NCBI GenBank assembly: GCA_035048815.1
Contig: JAUCBN010000007.1
Location: 689,501-753,500, forward strand
Source of the DNA: Abelmoschus esculentus
Taxonomy: Eukaryota; Streptophyta; Magnoliopsida; Malvales; Malvaceae
Direction: 5' to 3'
Length of the DNA: 64,000 bases
Position numbers and translations under genes: made by a program. The notes under the pieces are model-generated. The model saw nothing but the letters and a program-made list of their open reading frames with translations, did no database searches and was not told where the DNA came from. Position 1 is the first letter of the stretch. Each line of letters begins with the position of its first letter. Below are positions 11,808-22,689 of the stretch, one piece after another.

Positions 11808-13028
11808 ATGGCAGCAACATCAGGGACTACCTTCTCGATTGGATCAACCGTCTCGGTCGGAAGTAGGGGGAGCCGGCTTCCACAAACAAAACCTTCGGCT
11901 GCAAGGTTTGCCTCCTGGAATTCACTTACAAGTTTCAGTGGCCTCAAGGCGGCAACATCCTTGAGTTGTGAAACAGAAACCTCTTTCGTTGGCAAGGAAA
12001 GCAGCGCTGCTCTTAGAGGCTCTTTGGCGGTGAAAGCGCAGAAAGCAAAGCAGGGGTCTCGTCATGGCCTACAGCCTGTGGCTTCGTACAAAGTGGCTGT
12101 ACTTGGAGCTGGAGGAGGGATAGGTCAGCCACTGGCACTTCTGATCAAGATGTCCCCACTAGTTTCGGCGCTGAACCTCTACGATATCGCTAATGTGAAG
12201 GGAGTTGCTGCGGATCTCAGTCACTGCAATACTCCTTCTCAGGTACTGGATTTCACCGGTCCTTCAGAATTAGGGAATTGCTTGAAAGGTGTGAATGTTG
12301 TGGTTATTCCTGCCGGTGTTCCCCGGAAGCCGGGTATGACTCGTGATGACCTCTTCAACATCAATGCCAACATTGTGAAGACCTTGGTTGAGGCTGTTGC
12401 TGATAATTGTCCCGACGCCTTCATCCATATTATTAGCAATCCGGTCAACTCCACTGTCCCGATTGCTGCTGAAGTTCTGAAGCAGAAGGGTGTTTACAGT
12501 GTCACCACATTGGATGTTGTGAGAGCCAACACCTTCGTTGCTCAAAAGAAAAACCTTAAGCTCATTGATGTTGATGTTCCAGTTGTAGGGGGACATGCTG
12601 GTATCACCATTTTACCGCTACTGTCAAAGACAAAACCTTCTGTTAGCTTTACCGATGAAGAAGTGGAGCAGTTAACTGTCCGGATTCAAAATGCCGGGAC
12701 AGAGGTTGTGGAGGCAAAGGCAGGTGCAGGGTCTGCCACTCTGTCCATGGCCTATGCAGCCGCAAGATTCGTTGAATCATCACTTCGTGCTTTGGATGGA
12801 GATGGGGACGTCTATGAGTGCTCTTTCGTGCAGTCGGATCTGACTGATCTTCCATTCTTTGCATCTAGGATCAAGCTCGGGAGGAACGGGGTTGAAGCTT
12901 TAATTCCATCTGGCCTCACAGGGCTATCCGAGTATGAAGAGAAGGCACTGGAAGCTCTTAAGCCCGAGTTGAAGGCCAGCATAGAGAAGGGAATTGCATT
13001 TGTGCAGAAGAAACCAGTTACTGCTTAA
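11808..13028 (+). CDS. Plastidic NAD-dependent malate dehydrogenase
   Basis: An uninterrupted 406-aa coding exon preceded by a 5'-UTR intron (donor near 11219, acceptor AG at 11800-11801). I start at 11808 because the in-frame ATG at 11718 lies inside that intron. Residues 1 to about 90 are a Ser/Thr/Arg-rich chloroplast transit peptide. The NAD-binding loop GAGGGIG is at 100-106, substrate Arg at VPRKPGMTR (173, 179), NPVNSTVP at 211-218, Asp236/Arg239 in TLDVVRA, and catalytic His263 in GGHAGIT. It interconverts malate and oxaloacetate with NAD(H) in plastids. Odd: between Tyr230 and Val232 a single Ser replaces the DPKKLFG heptapeptide that I know from plant NAD-MDHs, a net loss of 6 residues in frame. 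Activity of this allele is therefore uncertain, although the rest is near-perfectly conserved. Confidence 0.95.
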   Translation: MAATSGTTFSIGSTVSVGSRGSRLPQTKPSAARFASWNSLTSFSGLKAATSLSCETETSFVGKESSAALRGSLAVKAQKAKQGSRHGLQPVASYKVAVLGAGGGIGQPLALLIKMSPLVSALNLYDIANVKGVAADLSHCNTPSQVLDFTGPSELGNCLKGVNVVVIPAGVPRKPGMTRDDLFNINANIVKTLVEAVADNCPDAFIHIISNPVNSTVPIAAEVLKQKGVYSVTTLDVVRANTFVAQKKNLKLIDVDVPVVGGHAGITILPLLSKTKPSVSFTDEEVEQLTVRIQNAGTEVVEAKAGAGSATLSMAYAAARFVESSLRALDGDGDVYECSFVQSDLTDLPFFASRIKLGRNGVEALIPSGLTGLSEYEEKALEALKPELKASIEKGIAFVQKKPVTA

Positions 13029-13262
13029 AAACCTGAGTTTTCGACTGGTAATTTTGATGTGGATTTATACATCTGCATCAGTAGTTTCAGTTTTGCAGAA
13101 CAGAAGGGTTTTTCAGTTTCTTTTTCCCATTTACATCACAGAATCTCAAATTTAAAAAGGTGTTTTTGATGTTGAAGACGAGAAGAATATCTTCTCTGAA
13201 TCAGAAGTTCTTAATCTTTGGCAAGAACCCTAAAGCAGCAAACAACACAACACCAACTCCTT

Positions 13263-13509
13263 TTACTTCCTAAACCTACCACCACGATCCGGTGCACCGC
13301 CATTTTCTCCATGACCCGTGCACTGCCTGATGACCTGTTTGCATCAGGTTTCTTCATCTTCCTAAAGCTTTGATTCTAATGAATAAAACATACTGATTCG
13401 CCATTAAAACGGAGAAAATTCAAAAAAAAAATCAGAAAATTTGAATTACCTTGTTTAGGTTGAATTGTGTAGGCCAACAATGAAGCAAATTGTAAAAGTA
13501 ATCGAACAT
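13263..13509 (-). CDS. Candidate two-exon small protein, 43 aa
   Basis: Minus-strand exon 13509-13450 encodes MFDYFYNLLHCWPTQFNLNK and ends at a consensus donor (AAG|GTAATT). The second exon, 13334-13263, begins after CAAACAG and encodes a Gly/Arg-rich end (GGAPDRGGRFRK) before TAA. An alternative acceptor 12 nt further on (ATCAGGCAG) keeps the frame. The first exon looks membrane- or lipid-associating, the second basic. It is convergent with MDH, whose 3' UTR probably reaches or overlaps it. I do not recognise the protein; Arabidopsis also has a small gene beside plastidic NAD-MDH as I recall, which mildly supports it. A 21-codon uORF (13577-13512) precedes the ATG. RNA evidence would settle it. 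Confidence 0.38.
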
Positions 13510-13634
13510 CTTCACAGACGACCCAAGCTCCTTCGGGCCCAGACGAATCCGAACCGATACGGAGGGCTCGACTTCATATTCTCTAGGTTTTCTTCCTCTA
13601 CGGACTTCGTATTATTTGTTATCGTCAACGTTTA

Positions 13635-14098
13635 AATTTTTATTATTATCTAACACAGCTTCTTAAAATTTTAAAATTATATTTAAAAAATAAATAATAA
13701 TAAAAATAATATAACTCTAAATTAACCCTTAAATTTAAAATCTCTAACACCCAAAACATGATTCAAGATAATTTTATCGTCGATTATTATATTCTCTCTC
13801 ATTAAATTCGTTGTTGAATCATCATGACTATTTACCTTGTCATCTCATCGCTGAAAATTAATCGACATCTTCTGAAAATATAAAAAACAAATGATTCATT
13901 CAAATTATTTACCATGAACAACGATAGAATGAACGGTAAATGATATATGGATCGTTCATGAAGAGAAGACACATTATTTGAGGCTTGAGTGTTAGAGATT
14001 TTAAATTTAAGGACTAATTTAGGATTGCCTTATTTTATTAATTTTATTTATTTTTAAATATAATTTTAAAAAATTTACGTATCAGATAATAAAAATTA
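13635..14098. mobile_element. Foldback repeat with ~115-bp inverted arms (MITE-like)
   Basis: The left arm (about 13635-13755) and the reverse complement of the right arm (about 13985-14098) share AATTTTTATTAT, TTTTAAAATTATATTTAAAA and CCTTAAATTTAAAATCTC plus TAACAC at matching positions. No coding capacity. I could not define a convincing target-site duplication, so class is unassigned. Confidence 0.55.
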
Positions 14099-14099
14099 G

Positions 14100-15790
14100 T
14101 GAACAAATAATAAATATTAAATTAAATAATATTATAAATATTAAATATTTATTTAACTAAAAATATAATTTAGATATTTATTTAACATTCGAGTCTTTCG
14201 ATTTAAAAAAAAAGTTTATAACTTTATTTAGGGTTTATTTTTGCATAAGCGGTATTATATTTAAATTTTACGCGTTATTTGATAAGTTTAAAATAGATGA
14301 GTATGTAAATTAGGTTTACACATCTGATTTCATATTAGATTTTCTTTTTTCAAAAAAAGACTCCATTTAATTTTAGAAAATATTTTTTTATTTTAAAATT
14401 ATTTTAATGTTTTGTTAATGGAAATGAAATCGTTTTTTAAAATGAAAATAGTAAAAACATGTTTGACATGTAGTTTTTAAATGAAAAATAAATAATTAAA
14501 TTAATATATATTTATGAGAAAAATATTATAATAATAAAAGTATGATTAAATAAATTAATAATTAAATCATATACGTAATTCATAATTTGAGAGGGAATGA
14601 CCGCCCTCTAATTTTCCTCTAGGTCTATCCCTAAACATAACAAGTGATTCAATAAAAAAAATATGAAAAATTAAGACATCTGAGTTTAAATAATTGTATA
14701 AATTATATATACATAGTTAAATGATTAAAAATATATATGAACAAATAATTATTTCATAATCGCCTTAAGCTTTTGTTTTTTATTGTTTTCGAAAAATTAA
14801 ATCAACTTTTTCATTAAATATTTTTTAGAAACAACTGAAACATTAAAAAAATAATCTCTAAACATTAAATTTTTTATTATTTTAACTCTCAAACTTTGAT
14901 TTATTAAAAGATGTAAATCGTCTGTCTCTTTCTCACACATTTTTATATCTCCGTTTTAAATTAAAAGGTTTAATATTTAAGTTAAAGGTTGTAGTTAAAG
15001 TTTAGAAAATTAAGATATGATGTATTTTTAAGATTTAGTGTTTAAGATATAAAAATAATGGTTATGATTTAAAATTTAATTTTTTAAATTTTTTTAACAA
15101 GAAACATAAAAGCAAAACATCATAAAGAGAATTTTTACTCGTTCTTAAAAAATATGTATCGATATATACATATTCGTACCGGTATCTTTAAAAAATTCCA
15201 ATTTGAGCCGTCCTATATTCTAAATTTTTTTAGACCATTTAATCTAGATTTTATTTTGTTTATTTCGCGACGAATTAATTAGGGACAAAGACTTTGAAAA
15301 TTAAATAAAGAATAATTACATTAACTCTATATTAATTATTGTTGACTTAAGAGAGTGCATATGCTGACTTATCTTTGCTATAGTTATTGTTTTGTGTCAC
15401 AGCTCGTTGGGATGTATTTGTCGTTGAAAATAAATAGCATCTACCGACTATTAATTTTTAAGGACATATATATAATATATGGTACAAACGTTTTAATTTT
15501 AGAGTTTATATTATAAAATTTAAAATTTAAAAATAATATAATTATATATAAATCATAATATGATTATTTTTAAAAAATAAAAATACTATCCTCTATATTT
15601 TTAATATTAAGATATGAAAATACACTTAAAAATAAATGTTTTTTATTCTTTCTGAACAGATAATATCGTATCATATTATTTTATTTTATGATATGACATT
15701 ATCTATTTACTAGTTATATATAAAATTATATATTATCGATATACTAGATATAAATCCTTTAAAGATTCCCCACCAAAAGCCCTAATTATT
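14100..15790. other. Intergenic, AT-rich, no gene
   Basis: Low-complexity A/T sequence with no open frame of note and no clear repeat boundary. The last 100 bases are probably the 3' UTR of the MYB gene. Confidence 0.5.
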
Positions 15791-15796
15791 TTTTCT

Positions 15797-16917
15797 TCAA
15801 AATAACCCAACATCCAATAGCCATTTATCTATCAACGTGAGGGGCACTTGATCTGCCAAATTGGGTTTGTTTTCATCTTCCAAAACGACGCTGTTTTCAG
15901 TCGTCATCAACCCGACGTTCTGCTGCTGCTCCACCTTGATAGAGTCATGGCAAGAATTGTTGCTGAAGCTGAAGAAAGAATCGAAGCTCTGATGAGGCGG
16001 CGGAGTTTCGCCGCTGATTGCTCCTTCCTCGCTAGAGCTGCCGTTGATGACTGAACTCTGAGTCACCGTGTCAGCCGAGTTCGCTCCACGATCAGCACTA
16101 CCATCACCGCCGGTTAAGGGTTCCGGTGTGGTTTTCTTCCAGTTCTCGAGCAACCGAGATATGTTTTCGGCACTCGATGCATATGTCGTCGTCTCAGACG
16201 GCTTCGAGTCCTTCGAATCCGTCGAAAAGCTCAGATTATCGACCGACAACGCCTCGGAAAGCGCCTGTTTAGCCATCCGGATATCGGTCTGAAGCCGTCT
16301 CTCCCACTGTCCCTTTGTTTCCGATTGAAACGAAGAAACCCCGTATTGGTTTCCACCATTTTTAAGCTTCTTCTTCAAGTAAGTGTTCCAATAGTTCTTT
16401 ATATCATTATCTGTTCTCTGAGGAAGATAGTTAGCCATGGCAGCCCACCTACGAGCACGAACAGACGCAGTACCAATACAAGATTAAATTATTAATATAA
16501 AAGATAGAAAATTCTAAAATATACGAGAATTTGTCGATCGTACCTGTTTCCTAGAAGTGCTTGTAGATGTATAATCATCTTCTCTTCTTGCTCGGTGAAG
16601 TTCCCACGTTTAATCCCCGGCCTGAGATAATTAGTCCATCTCAGCCTGCAACTCTTGCTACATCTAAGCAAGCCTAAAAAAATCAAAGAAATATTAATGT
16701 TTGGCAGATGAAACATGAAAGACGCTTCCATATTTAATGCAGTCTTAAATGAACACAACTAACCCAGACCTGATGTTACCTTACCTGTGTTAGGAGGAAC
16801 CGATCTCCAGTTTCCCGGCCCGTGTTGTTGGATGTAAGAGACGAGGATGATGTCTTCTTCCGGGGTCCATGGACCCTTTTTCACACTGATTTTGTCACAA
16901 CAAGGAGGTCTACCCAT
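15797..16917 (-). CDS. R2R3-MYB transcription factor, subgroup 1 (MYB30/94/96-like)
   Basis: Three minus-strand exons, 16917-16785, 16673-16544 and 16448-15797, encode 304 aa with the two intron positions typical of R2R3-MYBs. R2 starts [11 protein letters not shown]3 contains [12 protein letters not shown] and ends [14 protein letters not shown]. The N-terminus MGRPPCCDK is canonical. Downstream, [20 protein letters not shown] and [15 protein letters not shown] are the signature motifs of subgroup 1 (Arabidopsis MYB30, 94, 96), regulators of very-long-chain fatty acid and cuticular wax genes in drought and defence. The C-terminus [10 protein letters not shown] matches the end motif of MYB94/96. 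Arabidopsis MYB94 lies in the syntenic block next to TCP14 and MDH, so MYB94-like is the best guess. The protein is nuclear. Confidence 0.94.
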
Positions 16918-17049
16918 GTTTTCACTTTGTGTTTTGTCTGAGGATCGAAGTTTACGATAATGGAGAAGAAGAAAGAAAAAGAAGAAGATGGTGTTTGCTA
17001 AGAGATTAAACTTTGATTATCCTCAAAAGGGAAAGTGGTTGGGTTTGTG

Positions 17050-17057
17050 TATATATA
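17050..17057 (-). promoter_or_regulatory. TATA box of MYB gene
   Basis: TATATATA on the minus strand, about 135 bp upstream of the MYB ATG at 16917. It would start transcription near 17025, leaving a roughly 100-nt purine-rich 5' UTR (GAA repeats). Confidence 0.6.
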
Positions 17058-17059
17058 GA

Positions 17060-17780
17060 GAAGAAAAAGAGCATCCCCCGGAAATGAGGGATATGCATAT
17101 CCAAATAAGTCAAAACAAGCAGCAAACAACATTTATCATTGTTTGCCTAAATTCGGATTAGATCGGATTCAAAAATATTTTTTAAGATGAACATATATAT
17201 ATTACGTAAATTTCGGGTGGGCATAATAAATAAAATTATAATTATTGTAAATAAATTCAGATTTCAAGATGTATATAATCAATAAAATTAATAACTAATC
17301 AAGGAAATTTTAGATTAATTGGCCCATACATAGATACACCATTACTCTATGGCGTAAGATACTCACATATGATATTCATATCGTTATATATGCTCTTAAC
17401 AATTTCAACAGATAACGCTACCTTTAAATAACGTTCGTTATAGCGATCAGGGATATTTTTAAATTTTTTTACCATATTAAAATGTTATTTCACTAATTTT
17501 TTTAATAGATATTTCGAACCGTGTGACATTCATTGTTTGAGGTACTAAATGAGTTGGAGGTGTAGCACCGAAAAGAAACCCTAATTTTTTTTTTCTCTCT
17601 CATTTGTTTGACCACTTGAGAGGCTTGTTTCATGGATGTGGACTTTATCTAGGGTAAGTTAATGTTTTGCCCAGGAAAAGAAAAATTGCTACACGTGCAT
17701 GAATAAATATGAGAGAACCAATATAAGATTCAAGGCATAGATAAATCAGTAAGAATTAGCAAAAAATCCAAACCTAAAAA
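17060..17780. other. MYB upstream region, no gene
   Basis: 5' flank of the MYB gene, AT-rich. No further promoter motif or repeat is called with confidence. Confidence 0.4.
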
Positions 17781-17784
17781 AATT

Positions 17785-18131
17785 TAGGATGATAATATGA
17801 TCTGAAATTAGCAGTTTCGACTCGATCTAATCGGGATGGATTATTTTATTTAAAAAATCTGATTTGGGTTAAGGGTAGGTTTAGGATAAAAATTCTCCGA
17901 CTAGTTATATTTATATATTTTTATATATAATATTTAATTTTTTTATTAATTTTTTAGATTAAACCGGATTTAATCAAAATTTTTATTAAAATATCATGAT
18001 CGAGTCGAAGTTGAATTATAGATTTTATTATGTCAGATAGAATCAGGTCGATTTTTAGACAAATATTTTAATCTTTAAATCAAGGTCGAAAATACCAAAA
18101 ACTCGCCTTATTCACCTCGTTGTCATCCCTG
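17785..18131. mobile_element. hAT-like relic, low confidence
   Basis: Left TTAGGATGATAA and right end (reverse complement TTCAGGGATGACAA) resemble hAT terminal repeats. The interior has GACTCGATC/GGTCGA-type motifs without coding capacity. No clean target duplication. Confidence 0.35.
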
Positions 18132-20702
18132 AATAAACTTGCAAAAATAGTATTAAAACGCACTACAAGAGTAAACAAAAGCATTCACCATTTCTAAAAG
18201 AACAAAAACAAAAAAAAACTTATTAAAGAAAAGAAAAGAAAATATAAATCTCGTATATATGAAAAAAAAATACGTATTAATTTCACATACTTTATTTTCA
18301 ATGTAAGGAAAGTCATAATTAAATATAGTAATTTATAGTTAACGACCCAATTTCAAATGAAAAAAATCTTCGGGACGAGGTGAGGACTAACCCTCCTCGT
18401 CCCCCCCAAAAAAGGCTTGTTTTATTTGAATGTGAAATTAAAATATATTTTTATAATTTTATAATTTTTCGAGTGTTATTTAAACAATATAATTGTTATA
18501 GCAATATTTTATTTATGTAAATTGTTCGTATCAAAATTTGAATCAATTAAAAATATAAAATTATTAATTAGTTTGATAAAAAAATTAAATGTTAATATTT
18601 AACGATATTTTAAAAAATAATAAATAAATTTGTATTAATAATTATACAAACATTAAATTTAGGATTTATATCGTAAATTTTATGATTTAAAATTAAAATT
18701 TTAAAATTAGCATATATTTTTTACGTTGTATAGTTTGAATAACATCGTAAACCTTCGACGATATTTTATCACGCTTTTAATTTTGTATCACGCTTTTAAT
18801 ATTACACAAATCTTCATATTTAAACTATAAAATTTGAAATTTAAATATATAAACTTAACCCCTAAAATTTAACCTTCAAACTCAAATTTCAACCATAATC
18901 ATTAAATTTTACGTTTAAAATTTAAATTCATAAATTTTAAAATTAAAACATTTATATAAACTTTATATACAAGAAGTGTGAACGCTGCTCCTTGTCTTGG
19001 TCCCATCATTGAATATACTGGAAATGATAGGAAATCAAGCAGGTATTGAGGACAAGACTTCACGAACGAACAAAACGACAAATCATTGGATTTATTTATT
19101 TTAATTTTAAAATCATTTGAAAGTAAACAATTTACTAAATGTTAATATCATTAATTGGATTAATATAAAAACAATAGTATCATTAATATATTATTTAAAA
19201 ATATTTAAACGTTTAAATAAATTTTAATCACTCTTCACAAGTGTCATTTTCTCAAAATAGACTAAACCTATATTATTTACAACATTGAATTTCTTAAATA
19301 ATAAAAATCAAAATTACTTTTTTACGTAAAAATTTATGTCTGCCGACGTAGAAGAACATAACTATACACTTGGTTCATGAATCTTGAAAGAACTGTGAGA
19401 ACGTTGTCCGTGCAAACCACATGCCCCATGCTGTCTTAAACAAAGCTTTGAAACACCAATGTAAAACTATAAGATATAGTCATAAAAAAACAAGTTTAAA
19501 TAATTTATTCATCGAAACGAGTCGAATAATTAATCTTTTATGTATATTAATTCATATAAAGATGTTAAGGAGGATTCAGTTTATAGTATGAATTTGTCCT
19601 CTATATAAAGACAGAGTTATGATTTAGGTTAAAGACAAAACATAAATATTTGAGATAAATTTATAAATAAACTTAAAATTTATAAAGATTAGGTACATTT
19701 GTTTTGTTCTCTTCATTATTTAATTAGACATAGTAAACTTATTCAAACCTGAGAATCGAATCGATATATTTGAATAGAGACTTAAAATTGATCCAAATAT
19801 AATGACCTAAATTTGATTGGGAACCCAAAATAAATCGAATCAAACCAAAATTGATCCAAATTTTAGTTGAATCAAAAATGGATCTAAACCAATTTTTAAC
19901 CGAATTAAATAAAACTAAATCGATTTTATTCGAATCAAAGGTAACTTAAACCGAAGGCAACCGAAATTAAAAAAAATACTAAAATAAAGAAAGAAAGATA
20001 GGATGTGAACTATCACACAATTCACCAAAAAGCCAAATATATATATTATACAGAGTGATATATAGGGTGTAAAAACCTAACTTGCACTGAAAATCCGACC
20101 GAAATTAGTCGATCTCTAGCTAACCCAATATTGATACAACTCGAAAATAATCGACCCAAAAATAATCAAACCGAAATCATTATAGACCCAAACTCAAACT
20201 AAAAATTAAAAAAAAAAACTAATCCGAACCAATTTTAAATTAATTATAATTAAAACTAAAATAACTCAAATCAAATCTGAACTAATTGACATGTTTATCA
20301 CTTCTATATTTAATTATGAGTTTCTACTAAAATATATAAACAAATAAATTATGAAATATGAATATCATCTAAACTTATGCTCCATTCACATATATATATA
20401 AATTGTGTATTTATTACAAGGTATGGCAATGGGACAATGCCATATCAATTATTATTTAATAAACATTTTGACTTTATCTCAGACATAAAGTGGGTATTTA
20501 TTGGACGGGAGATGATTTGGACACTTTCAAAGCCACGTGTCAATTGGAAAAGAAAAAAATAATAAAAAATATTAATCGGTATAATATGTAATAAATATTT
20601 AATAAAAATATTGATCGGTATAAATATTTTATTTATTATTTATATATTGATATCTATATATACTAATATTTAATATATTAAAAATTTAAATAATTATCTT
20701 AA
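18132..20702. other. Intergenic, AT-rich with repeat debris
   Basis: No gene. Poorly bounded debris at 18700-18960 (CCTAAA-like runs) and 19740-20300 (repeated ACCGAAATTA/ATCGACCCAAA motifs) looks like further decayed elements. A G-box (CACGTG) lies at about 20533 with no gene near it. Confidence 0.4.
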
Positions 20703-20711
20703 TAAATAATA
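20703..20711. repeat. 9-bp target-site duplication, left copy
   Basis: TAAATAATA directly abuts the left terminus of the foldback element and is identical to 21220-21228. Confidence 0.8.
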
Positions 20712-21219
20712 GGCATATAGATAATGTTAACCCTTAATGTTTATAATTTTTGTTGTTTTGGTATTTATTTTTTTAGGATAAATTTAGCACTTAACCTATA
20801 TCTTTTTAATAAATAGTTTATTTTTTTAATTATTAAAATTTAACAATGATGACATGTCATATGGATATGATAATATATTTTAAAGACATAGCATCTAACC
20901 TATCAAATACATATATATAAGAAATATAATTTTATTTTAGAATTATTTTTTTTAATATTTTATTTGAATTATATTAGAATAAAATTATATTATATATATG
21001 TATTTGATAGGTTAGATGCTATATCATTTAAAATATATTATCATGTCCATATGATATGTCATCATTGTTAGATTTTGAACGGTCCAGTTACCATATTGTT
21101 AAAAAATAAGTTATTTGTCAAAAAGATATAGGTTAAGGGCTAAATTTATCAAAAAAAAAAGAATAAGGGCCAAAACGATAAAAATTATAAACGTTAAGGG
21201 TTAAAATTATCTTTATGCC
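20712..21219. mobile_element. Mutator-like foldback MITE, 508 bp
   Basis: Nearly the whole element is an inverted repeat. The left arm starts GGCATATAGATAATGTTAAC, and the reverse complement of the right end starts GGCATAAAGATAATTTTAAC. Arms of about 240 bp pair through to a short centre near 20950-20980. It is flanked by a perfect 9-bp target duplication TAAATAATA; 9-bp duplications are the hallmark of Mutator transposases. There is no coding capacity, so it is a non-autonomous long-TIR MITE that would fold into one large hairpin if transcribed. Confidence 0.85.
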
Positions 21220-21228
21220 TAAATAATA
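21220..21228. repeat. 9-bp target-site duplication, right copy
   Basis: TAAATAATA, identical to the left copy at 20703-20711. Confidence 0.8.
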
Positions 21229-21296
21229 TTGAGTTTTGTCAATGATATTAAACCTAAAATTGATTTGATTATTGTTTAGTTAGATATTATCTTAAT

Positions 21297-21936
21297 TAAG
21301 AGTGAGCAAAAAAATTTGAGTTTTTCGAGTTGAATCAACATATTTTATAATTTGAATTTTTTTGAATTTTTTTCTGTATCAAGTCGGTTTTAACGAGTTC
21401 AAGTCGAGTTCAAGTCGATTCGATTCAATTCGATTTTTTAAGTTTATGTATAAATTTAATTATACTATTTATAATACTATAGTACATTTTAACTCTAATT
21501 TAAATGACTCTCTTTATATCTATATACATAATTTTTATATTATTTTTTACATATATAAATAAGTTTTTAAATTATTATTATTATTATCAAATACCTAAGG
21601 TATGAATATGTCATTTCATTAAATTATGAGTCTCGTTAAAAATATTTTTCTTATCTAGAAAAATTCAAATCGAGATAAAAATAATGATAAATTAAATATA
21701 ATAGTATAAATATATAAATTAAAAAAATATAAATAAAAATTATATTAAAAATAATAAATAAATAAATATGAAAACTGACCATATTGTAAAGAAAAGAAAA
21801 CTGAAATGTAAAAATAATAAAAAAGAGATTGAACTTAATTTGAAATCAAAATTTTTTTAAGTTATTCGATTCGACTTGAATAATTCAAAATAAAAAATGA
21901 TTTATTTTGATTTGAGTAAAATTTTACTCATCCCTA
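21297..21936. mobile_element. hAT-like non-autonomous element, 640 bp
   Basis: The left end TAAGAGTGAGCAAAA and the right end (reverse complement TAGGGATGAGTAAAA) form hAT-type terminal repeats. Subterminal GAGTTCAAGTCGAG / TTCGATTCGACTTG motifs are inverted between the two ends. The 8-bp flanks ATCTTAAT (21289-21296) and ATCTTGAT (21937-21944) differ at one base. No transposase remnant. Confidence 0.72.
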
Positions 21937-22109
21937 ATCTTGATTTCGGACATAGTATAAGCATTCAATAAAAACATAATTTACAATTATTACAATAATC
22001 CCAGATTCTTGGAGGATAGGGTTTGGGTTAGTAATTGGTCATTAAGAAGACAAATTGCAAAGAAATCATAATTAATAATAACAACCAACTAATTTGAAGG
22101 GTTATAAAT

Positions 22110-22680
22110 ATGGGTGTAAACGAGTCGAGTCGAGTTCAAGTATGTGCTAAACTCCGCTCAGTTCGTTAAGATTTTGAGTCGAGTTCGAGCTTGAGTAATT
22201 TTAAACGAATTTGAAATATTTGAGTTCGTCTCAACTCGTTAAGAACTTGAGTTGAGTTCGAGCTTTTTTCGAGCCTAATCGAGCCATGTATTGTCTGATC
22301 TTTGACCGTATTAGACTCGAGTAACTCTTATCTCTCTTGTCTCATTTAAAGCTTAATGGAGAAAAAACTTTGATACATAAATTGTATAAACTCAAACTTG
22401 TTAATTTTAGGTTTTAATATATTAATTTAGGGTTTAAGACTTATGTTTAAGGTTTAGATTCTAAGGTTTTAAGTTTAGAAATTTAAATTTAAAATTATAA
22501 AAAATAGAAAATAATATATTTATGTTTTCGAGTAGCTCGTGAGCTTTACGAGTTAAGTATCATGTAGCTCGGCTCGACTCGTTAAAAACTCGAGCCGAAT
22601 CTAATCGAATAGAATTTTAACCGAGCTTTGACCGAATCAAGCTTGAATAGCTCACGACCTATCTCATCTGATTTACATCA
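22110..22680. repeat. GAGTCGAG/CTCGAGC-rich dispersed repeat (hAT-like MITE type)
   Basis: Starts near GGGTGTAAACGAGTCGAG and ends near the reverse of TGATGTAAATCAG. GAGTTCGAGC-type motifs cluster at both ends in opposite orientation around an AT-rich core. This pattern is common in angiosperm intergenic DNA. No clear target duplication. Confidence 0.5.
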
Positions 22681-22689
22681 TTAGTCGGT

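Noticed and set aside
12497..12501. Hidden intron explaining the MDH loop loss
   Set aside because: The missing codons are absent from the genomic sequence itself, so splicing cannot restore them.
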